33,237 nt of DNA from Pelomonas sp. Root1217. GTDB lineage: Bacteria > Pseudomonadota > Gammaproteobacteria > Burkholderiales > Burkholderiaceae_C. This document shows, piece by piece, positions 17,178 through 25,341 of the stretch (positions are counted from its first letter, which is position 1; every line of letters begins with the position of its first letter). The DNA is taken from contig NZ_LMDC01000005.1 in assembly GCF_001425705.1 (NCBI RefSeq), forward strand, positions 1-33,237, read 5' to 3'. The notes under the pieces were generated by a model. It was not told the origin of the DNA. It searched no databases and saw only the letters and a list, made by a program, of their open reading frames with translations. The position numbers were made by a program, and so were the translations under genes.

Positions 17178-18200
17178 TCAATGCGTCTTGGTGACTTTGG
17201 CGAGGTTGGGCGGAACGTCAGGGTTGAAGCCGCGGGCTCGCGCCAGCGCCTCGACCATGGGATAAAAGCTCTGCGCCAGGGCGATGGGGTCCAGGTCCTC
17301 ATTGCCCGTGGTCACCAGCGGCAGTTCGGCGCCGGGCGTGCCCTGCGGGGCGGCGAGCAGCACGCGCCCCCCGCGTGAACGCATCTCCTCGGCGATGGCC
17401 AGCAGGCCTGCCTGGGCCGGGCCGCGCGGCGCGAACACCAGCAGCGGATAGCCGTCCCGCACCAGCGCCATGGGGCCGTGCTTGACCTCGGCGCCCGAGA
17501 AGGCCTCGGCCTGGATGCCGCAGGTTTCCTTGAGCTTGAGCGCCGCTTCCATCGCAACGGCCAGGCCCGTGCCACGGCCGAGCACGAAGAGGCGCTCCTC
17601 GTTCTGCAGCACCGGCAACGCGGCGCTCCAGTCCAGCTTCGCGGCCTGCTCCAGCGCCGTCGGCAGCACGTTCAGTGCGGCGCGCAGGGCGTCGTCCTGC
17701 TGCCAGGCCGCGACGACGCGGGCACCTGCGACCAGCTGGGCGATATAGCTCTTGGTGGCGGCCACGCTCTTCTCAGGGCCCGCATGCAGCTCGAACACAT
17801 GTTCCGCCGCGGCTGCGAGCGGCGAGCCGCTGGCATTGACGAAGGCCACCGTGCGTGCACCGCCTTCGCGAAAAAATTTCGTCGGCGCGATCAGGTCGGG
17901 GCTCTGGCCGGACTGCGAGAAGGCCATCGACAACAAGCCCTGGCAATGGATGCGGCTCTGGTAGAGCGTGATCAACGACATCGGCAGCGAGGTGACCAGC
18001 CGGCCCAGGCGCGCCATGACGAGATAGGCCAGGTAGTGGGCCGCATGGTCGGAGCTGCCGCGCGCAATCGTCAGCACGCTGGACGGGGGCTGTTCCTGCA
18101 GGGCCTGGCCCAGGCGGGCATAACTCAGCGGGTCGGCCGCCAGCTGGCGGGCCACCACGTCCGGCGCGCTCAGCGCCTCTTCAAGCATCAACGACGACAT
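17178..18200 (-). CDS. nagB-II: NagB-II: SIS-domain glucosamine-6-phosphate deaminase
   Basis: This 340-residue protein has two SIS domains and lacks the glutaminase part of GlmS. Motifs include IARGSSDHAAHYLAY, SQSGQSPD, the catalytic-region EKSVAATKSY, and LGRGTGLAVAMEAALKLKE with EVKHGPM in the second domain. It is predicted to convert glucosamine-6-phosphate to fructose-6-phosphate and ammonia, the last step of the pathway. The start (MSSLMLEEAL, 18200) lies inside the nagA end with a GAAGAG-like ribosome site; a second ATG at 18188 is possible. Confidence 0.9.
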   Translation of the reverse strand: MSSLMLEEALSAPDVVARQLAADPLSYARLGQALQEQPPSSVLTIARGSSDHAAHYLAYLVMARLGRLVTSLPMSLITLYQSRIHCQGLLSMAFSQSGQSPDLIAPTKFFREGGARTVAFVNASGSPLAAAAEHVFELHAGPEKSVAATKSYIAQLVAGARVVAAWQQDDALRAALNVLPTALEQAAKLDWSAALPVLQNEERLFVLGRGTGLAVAMEAALKLKETCGIQAEAFSGAEVKHGPMALVRDGYPLLVFAPRGPAQAGLLAIAEEMRSRGGRVLLAAPQGTPGAELPLVTTGNEDLDPIALAQSFYPMVEALARARGFNPDVPPNLAKVTKTH

Positions 18201-19305
18201 CGATCTCTTCACCTTCAACAAAGACGCGCCGCAGTTGCAGCGCTGTATCCATCACGACCACATCGGCCCAGGCGCCGGCGGCAAGGCGCCCGCGGTCGGG
18301 CAGGCCCAGGTACTCGGCCGCGGCGGTCGACACGCGCCGCGCGGCATCCATCAGGTCCAGGCCCAGCACCTGCACGAGATTGCGCAAGGCCTGGTCCATG
18401 GTCAGCGCACTGCCGGCCAGGGTGCCGTCGGCCAGGCGCACGCCGCCCAGGCATTTCTGCACCGTGTATTCGCCCAGGCGGTACTCGCCGTCGGGCATGC
18501 CGGCGGCGGCGGTCGAGTCGGTCACGCAGAACAGGCCCGGGATGCTGCGCAGCGCGACGCGGATGGCGCCGGGGTGCACATGCATGAGGTCAGGAATCAG
18601 CTCGGCATGCTCGCCATGCGCGAGCGCCGCGCCGACCATGCCGGGCTCGCGGTGGTGCAGGCCGGTCATGGCGTTGAAGAGGTGGGTGAAGCCGGCGGCG
18701 CCGGCCTGGAGGGCCGCCACGCCGTCGTCATAGCCGCCATTGCTGTGGCCGATCTGCACACGGATGCCGGCGTCGCGCAGCGGGCCGATCAGCGCCAGGT
18801 GGCCGGCCATCTCGGGCGCGATGGTCAGCACCTTGATGGGCGCGAATTCGTTGAGCCGCAGCACCTCTTCCAGCGTCGCGGGGATGGCATGCGCGGGCTG
18901 GGCACCGAGGCGATCAGGGCTGATGTAGGGGCCTTCAAGATGCACGCCGAGCACGCGCGCCGACTGGGGGCCGCGCTCCCGGCAGACCGGCCCGAGCGCT
19001 TTCAACGCGGCCTCGATCTCGCCGACCGGCGCTGTCATCGTCGTGGCCAGGAAGGCCGTCGTGCCGTGGCGCGCATGGCGACGCGCGATGGTCGCGATGG
19101 CGTCGCCGCCCTCCATGGTGTCGCGGCCACCGCCGCCGTGCACATGGGTGTCGACGAAGCCCGGCAGCAGGATGGGCCGGCCACCCTCGCCGGCACGGCA
19201 CCCGTCGATGGGCGTACCGCTGACGGCTGTGATGCGGCCGTGGGCGATATCCAGATGGCCGGTGATCACGCCTTGCGGCGTGACGATGTCTCCCTCCAGC
19301 CGCAT
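18181..19305 (-). CDS. nagA: NagA: N-acetylglucosamine-6-phosphate deacetylase
   Basis: This 374-residue amidohydrolase removes acetate from GlcNAc-6-phosphate. Motifs in order are PGFVDTHVHG (48-57), HLEGPYIS with metal ligand Glu124 (122-129), IGHSN (185-189), THLFNAM (207-213) and catalytic Asp263 in CVTDST. Its start overlaps the nagQ stop by 1 nt (TGATG). It follows the kinase and the regulator and precedes the deaminase, giving the full cytoplasmic route from GlcNAc to fructose-6-phosphate. Confidence 0.95.
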   Translation of the reverse strand: MRLEGDIVTPQGVITGHLDIAHGRITAVSGTPIDGCRAGEGGRPILLPGFVDTHVHGGGGRDTMEGGDAIATIARRHARHGTTAFLATTMTAPVGEIEAALKALGPVCRERGPQSARVLGVHLEGPYISPDRLGAQPAHAIPATLEEVLRLNEFAPIKVLTIAPEMAGHLALIGPLRDAGIRVQIGHSNGGYDDGVAALQAGAAGFTHLFNAMTGLHHREPGMVGAALAHGEHAELIPDLMHVHPGAIRVALRSIPGLFCVTDSTAAAGMPDGEYRLGEYTVQKCLGGVRLADGTLAGSALTMDQALRNLVQVLGLDLMDAARRVSTAAAEYLGLPDRGRLAAGAWADVVVMDTALQLRRVFVEGEEIDVVVDA

Positions 19306-20033
19306 CAGTCGCGCCTCATTTCAGCGACGAAGTCGTAGTAGTCGCTGCGGCAGTAGGAATGCGTCAGCTCGACGGCCTGGCCGGACGACAGATAGCCGAC
19401 CCGCGTGATGAACAGCACCGCGGCCCCTAACGGCACCTCCAGCAGACCGGCCAGCTTCGCGTCCGCGTTCAGCGCGCGGATGTGCTGCAGCGCGCGCACC
19501 GGGGCGCGCTCACCCAGATGCGTGTAGAGCGAGGCCTCGACCTTCTGCGGGTCGGGCAACACGGTCTGCGGCAGCACAGACACCTCGTAGGCCATGACGA
19601 CCGAGTCGGCCAGGCGCAGCCGCTCCAGGCGAGCGACGCGCTCACCGCTCTTCAGCTCCAGCGACAGCTGCTCGTCGGGCGCGGCCGGCGTGAAGCCGCG
19701 CAGCAGCCAACGCGAGCTGGGCACGAAGCCGCGCTGGTGCAGCTCCTCCGAGAAGCTGGTCAGGCGGGTCAGCGGCTGCTCCAGCTTGGGCGCTATGTAG
19801 TTGCCCGAGCCGCGCTTGCGGATGATGAGCCCCTGCTCGACGAGACGGTCGATAGCCTTGCGCGCCGTGACGCGAGACAGCTCAAGCTGCTCGGCCAGCA
19901 CACGCTCGCTCGGCAGGGCCTCATCGGCGTGGAAGACACCCTCGCGGATGGCCGTCGCCAGGCTCTGCGCGAGCTGCATATACAGCGGCGACGCCGCATT
20001 GGGATCAGGCTTGAAATTGAAGACGGCGCTCAT
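19305..20033 (-). CDS. nagQ: NagQ: GntR/HutC-family regulator
   Basis: This 242-residue regulator has an N-terminal winged helix (about 12-80, PLYMQLAQSLATAI... LPSERVLAEQLELSRVTARKAIDRL) and a UTRA ligand domain, like DasR, YvoA/NagR and proteobacterial NagQ, which sense GlcNAc-6-P or glucosamine-6-P. It is embedded between nagK and nagA, with a 4-nt ATGA overlap to the kinase, so it is probably autoregulated. It is the best candidate to bind the 19-bp tandem repeats found upstream of the operon, both receptors and the cupin genes. That link is inference. Confidence 0.9.
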   Translation of the reverse strand: MSAVFNFKPDPNAASPLYMQLAQSLATAIREGVFHADEALPSERVLAEQLELSRVTARKAIDRLVEQGLIIRKRGSGNYIAPKLEQPLTRLTSFSEELHQRGFVPSSRWLLRGFTPAAPDEQLSLELKSGERVARLERLRLADSVVMAYEVSVLPQTVLPDPQKVEASLYTHLGERAPVRALQHIRALNADAKLAGLLEVPLGAAVLFITRVGYLSSGQAVELTHSYCRSDYYDFVAEMRRD

Positions 20034-20950
20034 GCGTTGTTCATTTCTTGTTGTTGAATCAACCAGAGCGCGCCGATGACCGGCTCGCCCTGAGGTTCGA
20101 CACGGCGGGACTGCAAGGCCGGGCTGAGGCGCGGCGCAAGGCGCAGCGCGATGCTGCCGGCCAGGGCCAGCGGCAGGGTGGGATGGAGGGCGGCAGCAAG
20201 AGCGTCGAGCGCTCCCGCCGCCTGCGTCAGTAGCGCGCCGGCTGCAGCGTCGCTTTCTTCGTGGTCGAAGACCAGCGGCGCCAGGCTGGCATAGCCACCT
20301 TGGCCCGCCTGGGCACAGAAGCCCAGCATGGCTTCGCGCGTCGCGCCGGTCTGGCGCCAGACGGCCTGCACCAGCGGGCCGGCGGCGGCACGGCTGTCAT
20401 AGGCTGCTTGCGCGAGCTTCATGGCCTGCTGCCCGAGCCAGGCACCGCTGCCCTCGTCGCCGATCTGCCAGCCCCAGCCACCCACCATGCGCCGGCTTCC
20501 GTCGGGCAGCAGCGCCTCGGCCACCGAGCCCGTGCCTGAAATCAGCAGTGCGCCGGGCTGGCCGCCATGGGCGCCCAGCAGGGCGACGAGGCCGTCGGTG
20601 ACCAAACTGAAGCGGGCCACGCCGGGGTCGGCCGCGACAAAGGCGCGCAATTGCGCCGGCACGCCGGTGCCCGACAGGCCAAGGCCGATAGCGCAATCCT
20701 GCAGCATCAGACCGGGCACGTTGGCGCGGTCGATGGCCTCGGCGATATGGCGCCAGGCTTGCTCAGCGCCCTGGCCGAGGGCCGAAGCGCCGGCCTCACC
20801 GCGGCCGAGAACGTGCCCATGCGCATCGGCCACGACGGCCCGTGTGCTGGTGCCGCCGCCGTCGATGCCGATCCACCAGCGCGCAGCCCGGCCGGAGTCG
20901 TGTGAAGTCAGGAGGGAGGGATCGAGAACAGGCGGCATGGTCGACGGCAT
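20030..20950 (-). CDS. nagK: BadF/BadG-type N-acetylglucosamine kinase
   Basis: This 306-residue ASKHA-fold kinase has phosphate-binding motif IGIDGGGTSTRAVVAD (27-42), a second LISGTGSVAEAL block and the GGWGWQIGDEGSGAWLG signature typical of GlcNAc kinases of the BadF/BcrA family. It phosphorylates imported GlcNAc at C6, consistent with an MFS rather than a PTS route. It is the first gene of the ten-gene operon. A start at 20938 (second Met) is also possible. The operator-like site 3 lies only 7 nt upstream of the ATG. Confidence 0.9.
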   Translation of the reverse strand: MPSTMPPVLDPSLLTSHDSGRAARWWIGIDGGGTSTRAVVADAHGHVLGRGEAGASALGQGAEQAWRHIAEAIDRANVPGLMLQDCAIGLGLSGTGVPAQLRAFVAADPGVARFSLVTDGLVALLGAHGGQPGALLISGTGSVAEALLPDGSRRMVGGWGWQIGDEGSGAWLGQQAMKLAQAAYDSRAAAGPLVQAVWRQTGATREAMLGFCAQAGQGGYASLAPLVFDHEESDAAAGALLTQAAGALDALAAALHPTLPLALAGSIALRLAPRLSPALQSRRVEPQGEPVIGALWLIQQQEMNNA

Positions 20951-20956
20951 TCAGTC

Positions 20957-20975
20957 GATACCACTCTAATACCAA
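20957..20975 (-). promoter_or_regulatory. Tandem direct-repeat operator candidate, site 3 (nagK operon)
   Basis: The minus strand reads TTGGTATTAGAGTGGTATC, with both half-units as TGGTAT. It sits directly before the nagK start codon, where a bound repressor would block transcription or translation initiation. Confidence 0.65.
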
Positions 20976-20991
20976 CGAGCAGGCGCGTCAA

Positions 20992-21010
20992 TTGGTTTCA
21001 AACTGGTCTA
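20992..21010 (+). promoter_or_regulatory. Operator-like repeat, site 6 (towards the TPR/GAF-like gene)
   Basis: TTGGTTTCAAACTGGTCTA keeps the spacing of the two TGG half-units and points to the divergent gene at 21083. Only 16 nt separate it from site 3. It is less perfect than sites 1-5. The overlapping ACTGGTCTA is also reminiscent of one half of the DasR-type element. Confidence 0.5.
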
Positions 21011-21082
21011 CGGCCACTCGATTGGACTACGGATCAGCCCGAGTCAGAATGCGGCTTGCTCTCGGAATCGACAAGAATACCA

Positions 21083-22597
21083 GTGAGAAACCAACCCGAT
21101 CCATCCGGATCCGCCGCCGTGTTCACCCTTCATCCTGCCGCCAGCGAGGCGTTGGCCGACCTGCTGGGCCGTATCGCCCGCGTCGCCCATCGCCACCCCG
21201 CCGCGGCCGACCGGCTGCTGGATGCGCTTAGCGTAAACGCTTTCACGGCGAGCGACACCGCTGTCGGCGTCGACGCGCTGTATGCGCGCTTCGGCCTGCT
21301 GGAACCACGCGGACGGGCGCTCGAACTGTTGCCGGCGCTGGAGCAGGCCGGCGCACTGGCCGCCGCCGGCCACTTCCCAGTGCAGGCCGCGCGTGTCTGT
21401 GAGGCGCTGGGCCGCATCGCCTATCAGCAGGGCGAGTACCAGCTCGCCAGCGAGCAGTGGTCGCGCGCACTGGACCTGTCGGAAGTCAGCGGCCATCTGC
21501 AGACCGGCGTGGCGGCGCGCATCGGCCTGGGTCAGATCCACTACGCCCAAGGCGGCTGGGCTCGCGGCCTGCGCCAGATGCGCGATGCCGGCGAGCAGCT
21601 GGCGCTGCTGAGCAAAGGCAGCGACGACAGCTATCTGGCTGCCAAGCTGGCGCTGAACATCGGCGTGGGCAGTTTCGAGACTGGCGACCTGCCGGCCGCA
21701 GAACGCCATTTCAGCCATGGGCTGGCGGCGGCGCGACGTGGCGGTCACCGGGTCTTCGAAGCCGAGGCGCATTGGCATCTGGCCCGCGCGGCCCTGGCCC
21801 GCCAGCGCATGGACTGGGCCGTGGCCGATTGCCGTCTGGCGCTGGACATTGCGGCTCGGCAAGGTTACCCGTGGCTGGAGGCCGCGGCCAGCCGCACCTG
21901 GACCGAGATCGCCCTGGCCCGCGGCGACAACGCCGCCGCCGTGCGCTCGACTCGTCATGGCTTGGCCCTGGCCCAGCGCATCCAGGCCCGTGCGCAGGCG
22001 CGTCAGGCGCATCTGCAGCTGGCCGAGCTGTTGCAGGCCGCGGGAGACGCGCCCGGCGCCCTGGACCATCTGTGGCAACACTTGGCCCTGCAGTCCGAGA
22101 TCGAGCGGCTGAGCCTGCCTGCTCGCACGACCTTGGCCGCGCCACCTGCCGAAGAGGCCGGCACGCCGGTCACACCCGAGGAATTGCTGTTGCACCTGTG
22201 CGGCCAGCGCCAGCGCCTGGCCACGGTAACGCCGCCCGAGGCATTGGCTGAGCTGAAGGCGGCAAGCAGTCGCATCCTCGGGCTGGCCAGCGTGGTCCGT
22301 TGGCCGCTCGGCCAGGGCGGGCTGAGCAACGCCGAGCAGCCGCGCTACGTCGACCTGCTGAGCCGCCATGGCGCGCCACTCGCCCTGCCGGACGCGGCTT
22401 TGCATCCCTGCCATGCCGAGCTATCCGGCCTCCAAGGCGCCGCCGAGGCGCGCATCGAGGTTCCCCTGTATGACGGTGCTCAGTTGGCCGGCGCTCTGTG
22501 GCTGGTTGATGCCCGCGCGACGCGGGCCTGGACACGCCAGGAGCTGCTGATCGCCAGCCAGCTCGCGCTGCTGTTCGAGGCGGTGATCAGGGATTGA
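21083..22597 (+). CDS. TPR-repeat protein with C-terminal GAF-like domain
   Basis: This is an unrecognised protein of about 504 residues. The first 330 residues are helical repeats of TPR type (for example ALGRIAYQQGEYQLASEQW and GSFETGDLPAAERHFSHGL). The last 150 look like a GAF-like sensor domain (ILGLASVVRWPL, then ARIEVPLYDGAQLAGALWL). No DNA-binding, kinase or GGDEF output module is present. The start is uncertain: GTG 21083 is chosen, while TTG 21056 and GTG 21119 are alternatives, and none has a good ribosome site. It is divergent from the nagK operon with an operator-like repeat between, so a sensory or scaffold role in the GlcNAc response is possible but unproven. Confidence 0.65.
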   Translation: MRNQPDPSGSAAVFTLHPAASEALADLLGRIARVAHRHPAAADRLLDALSVNAFTASDTAVGVDALYARFGLLEPRGRALELLPALEQAGALAAAGHFPVQAARVCEALGRIAYQQGEYQLASEQWSRALDLSEVSGHLQTGVAARIGLGQIHYAQGGWARGLRQMRDAGEQLALLSKGSDDSYLAAKLALNIGVGSFETGDLPAAERHFSHGLAAARRGGHRVFEAEAHWHLARAALARQRMDWAVADCRLALDIAARQGYPWLEAAASRTWTEIALARGDNAAAVRSTRHGLALAQRIQARAQARQAHLQLAELLQAAGDAPGALDHLWQHLALQSEIERLSLPARTTLAAPPAEEAGTPVTPEELLLHLCGQRQRLATVTPPEALAELKAASSRILGLASVVRWPLGQGGLSNAEQPRYVDLLSRHGAPLALPDAALHPCHAELSGLQGAAEARIEVPLYDGAQLAGALWLVDARATRAWTRQELLIASQLALLFEAVIRD

Positions 22598-22705
22598 CGC
22601 CACGCGGCGATGAGTGCGTTTGTCGAAGCGCATCACCGCCCTTTGCTGCACTGAACCCGGTCGCGTCATCGCCTTTTCACGCCGCGTCGTCACAGTGCGG
22701 CATCC

Positions 22706-23977
22706 GTGCACGCCACCTCTTCCGACGCTCATTCACTCTGCGCTGCACGCTCCGCCCTGCCGCGCGGCTTCGGCCTCGTCATCGGCGCGCAGTTCGCCTC
22801 GGCGCTGGCCGACAACGCGCTGCTCATCGTCGCCATCGCGCTGCTCGCGCAGCAAGGCTGGCCGCCGTGGTGGGCGCCGCTGCTGAAGTTTGGCTTCATG
22901 GCCGCCTATGTGCTGCTCGCGCCCTGGGTCGGGCCGCTGGCCGACGCCTTCGCCAAGGGCCGCGTGATGGCGGCCATGAACCTTGTGAAGATGCTCGGTC
23001 TGGCGCTGCTGGCCCTCGGCCTGCACCCGGTGGCGGCGCTGGCGGTGGTCGGGCTGGGCGCTGCAGCCTATGCGCCGGCCAAGTACGGGCTCATCACCGA
23101 GATGGCCGCACCCGATGCGCTGGTGAAGGCCAACGGCTGGATAGAGATCAGCGTCGTCTCCGCGGCGTTGCTGGGCGCCGTGCTGGGCGGCGCGCTGGTC
23201 AGCCCCCTGTGGCTGGCCTCGGGCACGGCCGACTTCTGGGATGGCCTGGACTTGCCGGCCGACAAGCTGACCGGCTCGCTCGCGGCCCTGCTCGTCATCT
23301 ACGCGGTCAGCAGCCTGCTGAATGCCGGCATCGTGGATGGCGGACGGCGACAGCGCAGCGCTGCGCACGACCCGGCGACGCTATTGCGCGAATTCCGCGC
23401 CGCCAATTGCAAGCTGTGGCGCGACCACGAGGGTGGCTTGTCGCTGGCGGCGACGACGCTGTTCTGGGGCGTCGGTGCAACGTTGCAGTTCGCGGTACTG
23501 AGATGGGCTGGCGAGGCGCTTGCGCTGCCCTTGAGCCAGGCGGCCTATCTGCAGGCGGCCGTGGCAGTGGGCGTCATCGGCGGCGCGGCGGCCGCGGGGC
23601 GCTGGCTGGCGCTTCATCAGGCCCGGCACGGTTTGTGGGCCGGCGTCGCGCTGGGGCTGCTGATGCCGCTGGTGGCTCAGGTCAGCGAAGTGGCGACGGC
23701 GGCCGTCATGCTGGCCCTCGTCGGCGCCGTCGGTGGCGCGATGGTCGTGCCCTTGAACGCGCTGCTGCAGCATCGCGGCGCCACGCTGCTGAGTGCGGGG
23801 CGGTCGGTCGCCGTGCAGGGGTTCAACGAGAACCTGAGCGTGCTGGCGATGCTCGCCGCTTATGCCAGTTGCGAAGCCACGGGCGTGCCGGTTCGCTGGA
23901 CGCTGAGCGGGTTGGGCATCCTGGTTGCGATCACCATCGCGGCACTCATCCGGTTGGCGTCGCGCCAGCGAGCCTAG
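22706..23977 (+). CDS. lplT: LplT-like lysophospholipid transporter (MFS)
   Basis: This 423-residue membrane protein opens with GAQFASALADNALLIVAIALL, characteristic of LplT, which flips lysophosphatidylethanolamine across the inner membrane for re-acylation. About 12 hydrophobic segments follow, with YAPAKYGLITE near residue 125. The start is GTG at 22706. The usual partner aas (acyltransferase/acyl-ACP synthetase) is not adjacent. It is convergent with the glycosyltransferase gene, 10 nt apart, at the edge of a set of lipid-related genes. Confidence 0.82.
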   Translation: MHATSSDAHSLCAARSALPRGFGLVIGAQFASALADNALLIVAIALLAQQGWPPWWAPLLKFGFMAAYVLLAPWVGPLADAFAKGRVMAAMNLVKMLGLALLALGLHPVAALAVVGLGAAAYAPAKYGLITEMAAPDALVKANGWIEISVVSAALLGAVLGGALVSPLWLASGTADFWDGLDLPADKLTGSLAALLVIYAVSSLLNAGIVDGGRRQRSAAHDPATLLREFRAANCKLWRDHEGGLSLAATTLFWGVGATLQFAVLRWAGEALALPLSQAAYLQAAVAVGVIGGAAAAGRWLALHQARHGLWAGVALGLLMPLVAQVSEVATAAVMLALVGAVGGAMVVPLNALLQHRGATLLSAGRSVAVQGFNENLSVLAMLAAYASCEATGVPVRWTLSGLGILVAITIAALIRLASRQRA

Positions 23978-23987
23978 CAGGGCTGCA

Positions 23988-25229
23988 TCAGGCCAGGGCC
24001 TGCAGGCCCGCCAACCCGAAGGTCGGCTCGGCGCGCGCGATCGCGACTTCGAGCACCGATTCGAAGCGCGCCGTGATATCGGCCCAATCCAGGCGGCGTG
24101 CCGTTGTCCGCGCAGCGTTGGCTACCACGCGGCGGGTATTCCCATCCATCGCAGCCACGCGCGCCGCGGCGACGAAGGCCTCGTCCTGACCCTGGCCTGC
24201 CAGCCAGCCATTCACGCCGCTACGGATCAGTTCACCCGCCGCAGCGCTCTCGAAGGCGATGACTGCGCAACCGCTGGCCATCGCTTCCGTCGTCACGTTG
24301 CCGAAGGTCTCGGTCAGACTGGCGAACAGGAAGAGGTCCAGCCCAGCGTAGTGCGCCGCGAGGTCATCGCCGCTGCGCTGACCCGCGAACACAGCATCAG
24401 GCGCTCGCAAGGCCAGCTCGGCTCGCATCGGGCCATCGCCGACAAACACGAGCCGCGCCCGCGGCTGCGCCGCCTTGACCGCCTCGTAGGCGGCCAGCAC
24501 GGCGCCAAGGTTCTTCTCCGGAGCCAGGCGGCCGACATAGCCCATGACCAGGTCGTCAGGGCCGGCGCCCCAGCTTTCCCGCATTGCGGCGCTGCGCCGC
24601 GCCGGGTCGAAGCGTTGCGCGTCGACCCCGCGGCCGACCACCGACAGTCTCTCGAAGCCGCGTTCGGCGAGCAGCACACGCATGGCTTCGGTAGGCACCA
24701 TGGTGGCATCGCAGCGGTTATGAAATTTGCGCAGGTAGCCCATGATGGGCTTGGACAGCAGGCCCAGTCGGTAGTGCTTGCCGTAGGCGTGGAAGTTGGT
24801 GCGGTAGTCCGACGTGACGGGCAGCGACAGGTGTTGGGCCGCCTGGAGTGCCGACCAACCGAGCGGCCCTTCGGTCGCGATGTGAACCACGTCGGGGCGG
24901 CGCAGCGACCACAGCTTCACGAGGCTGCGCTTGCTGGGCACGCCCATGCGCAGGTTGGGATAAAGCGGCACGGGCAAGCCCTTGGTCAGCACCTCGTCGA
25001 CCGCGGGCTTGCCGGTAGGCTGCGTGCCCAGCCGGGCTGGCTGGCGCGGGCGGATGAGCTGCACATCATGGTTGCGGCTGTTCAGGCCGTCCACGACGCG
25101 AGCCATTGACATGGCGACGCCGTTGACCTCCGGCGGATAGGTCTCGGTGACGACCGCAAGACGGCGCGAATGGCGCGGCGCGGGCAGGTCGTCGACCAGG
25201 ATGTCGTCGGCGTCGGTTGCGGTTTTCAT
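23988..25229 (-). CDS. GT4-family glycosyltransferase, possibly for glycolipid synthesis
   Basis: This 413-residue GT-B glycosyltransferase resembles MgtA/SqdX/PimB-type lipid glycosyltransferases. The N-terminal VTETYPPEVNGVAMSM is the acceptor-side loop of that group; GYVGRLAPEKNL and ETFGNVTTEAMASG give the nucleotide-sugar domain with the E-x7-E motif. It probably adds a sugar to a lipid acceptor such as diacylglycerol, which is inferred from family and from the nearby PlcP-like phosphoesterase. It is divergent from the Mpo1-like gene across a 112-nt gap. The sugar donor cannot be told. Confidence 0.8.
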   Translation of the reverse strand: MKTATDADDILVDDLPAPRHSRRLAVVTETYPPEVNGVAMSMARVVDGLNSRNHDVQLIRPRQPARLGTQPTGKPAVDEVLTKGLPVPLYPNLRMGVPSKRSLVKLWSLRRPDVVHIATEGPLGWSALQAAQHLSLPVTSDYRTNFHAYGKHYRLGLLSKPIMGYLRKFHNRCDATMVPTEAMRVLLAERGFERLSVVGRGVDAQRFDPARRSAAMRESWGAGPDDLVMGYVGRLAPEKNLGAVLAAYEAVKAAQPRARLVFVGDGPMRAELALRAPDAVFAGQRSGDDLAAHYAGLDLFLFASLTETFGNVTTEAMASGCAVIAFESAAAGELIRSGVNGWLAGQGQDEAFVAAARVAAMDGNTRRVVANAARTTARRLDWADITARFESVLEVAIARAEPTFGLAGLQALA

Positions 25230-25341
25230 GAGCGCATGGTCGGCAGCGTTTGCAACAGCACGATGACAACCCGACCGTCACGCCGATTTCACGCAAGCAG
25301 ACCACCATCGCGGCGCTTGCCACCCAACACGAGGACGGGAC

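Noticed and set aside
21003..21019. DasR-type inverted repeat ACTGGTCTA...CCACT
   Set aside because: The two arms are imperfect and spaced one base too far, and the same bases fit the direct-repeat motif found at the other promoters better.
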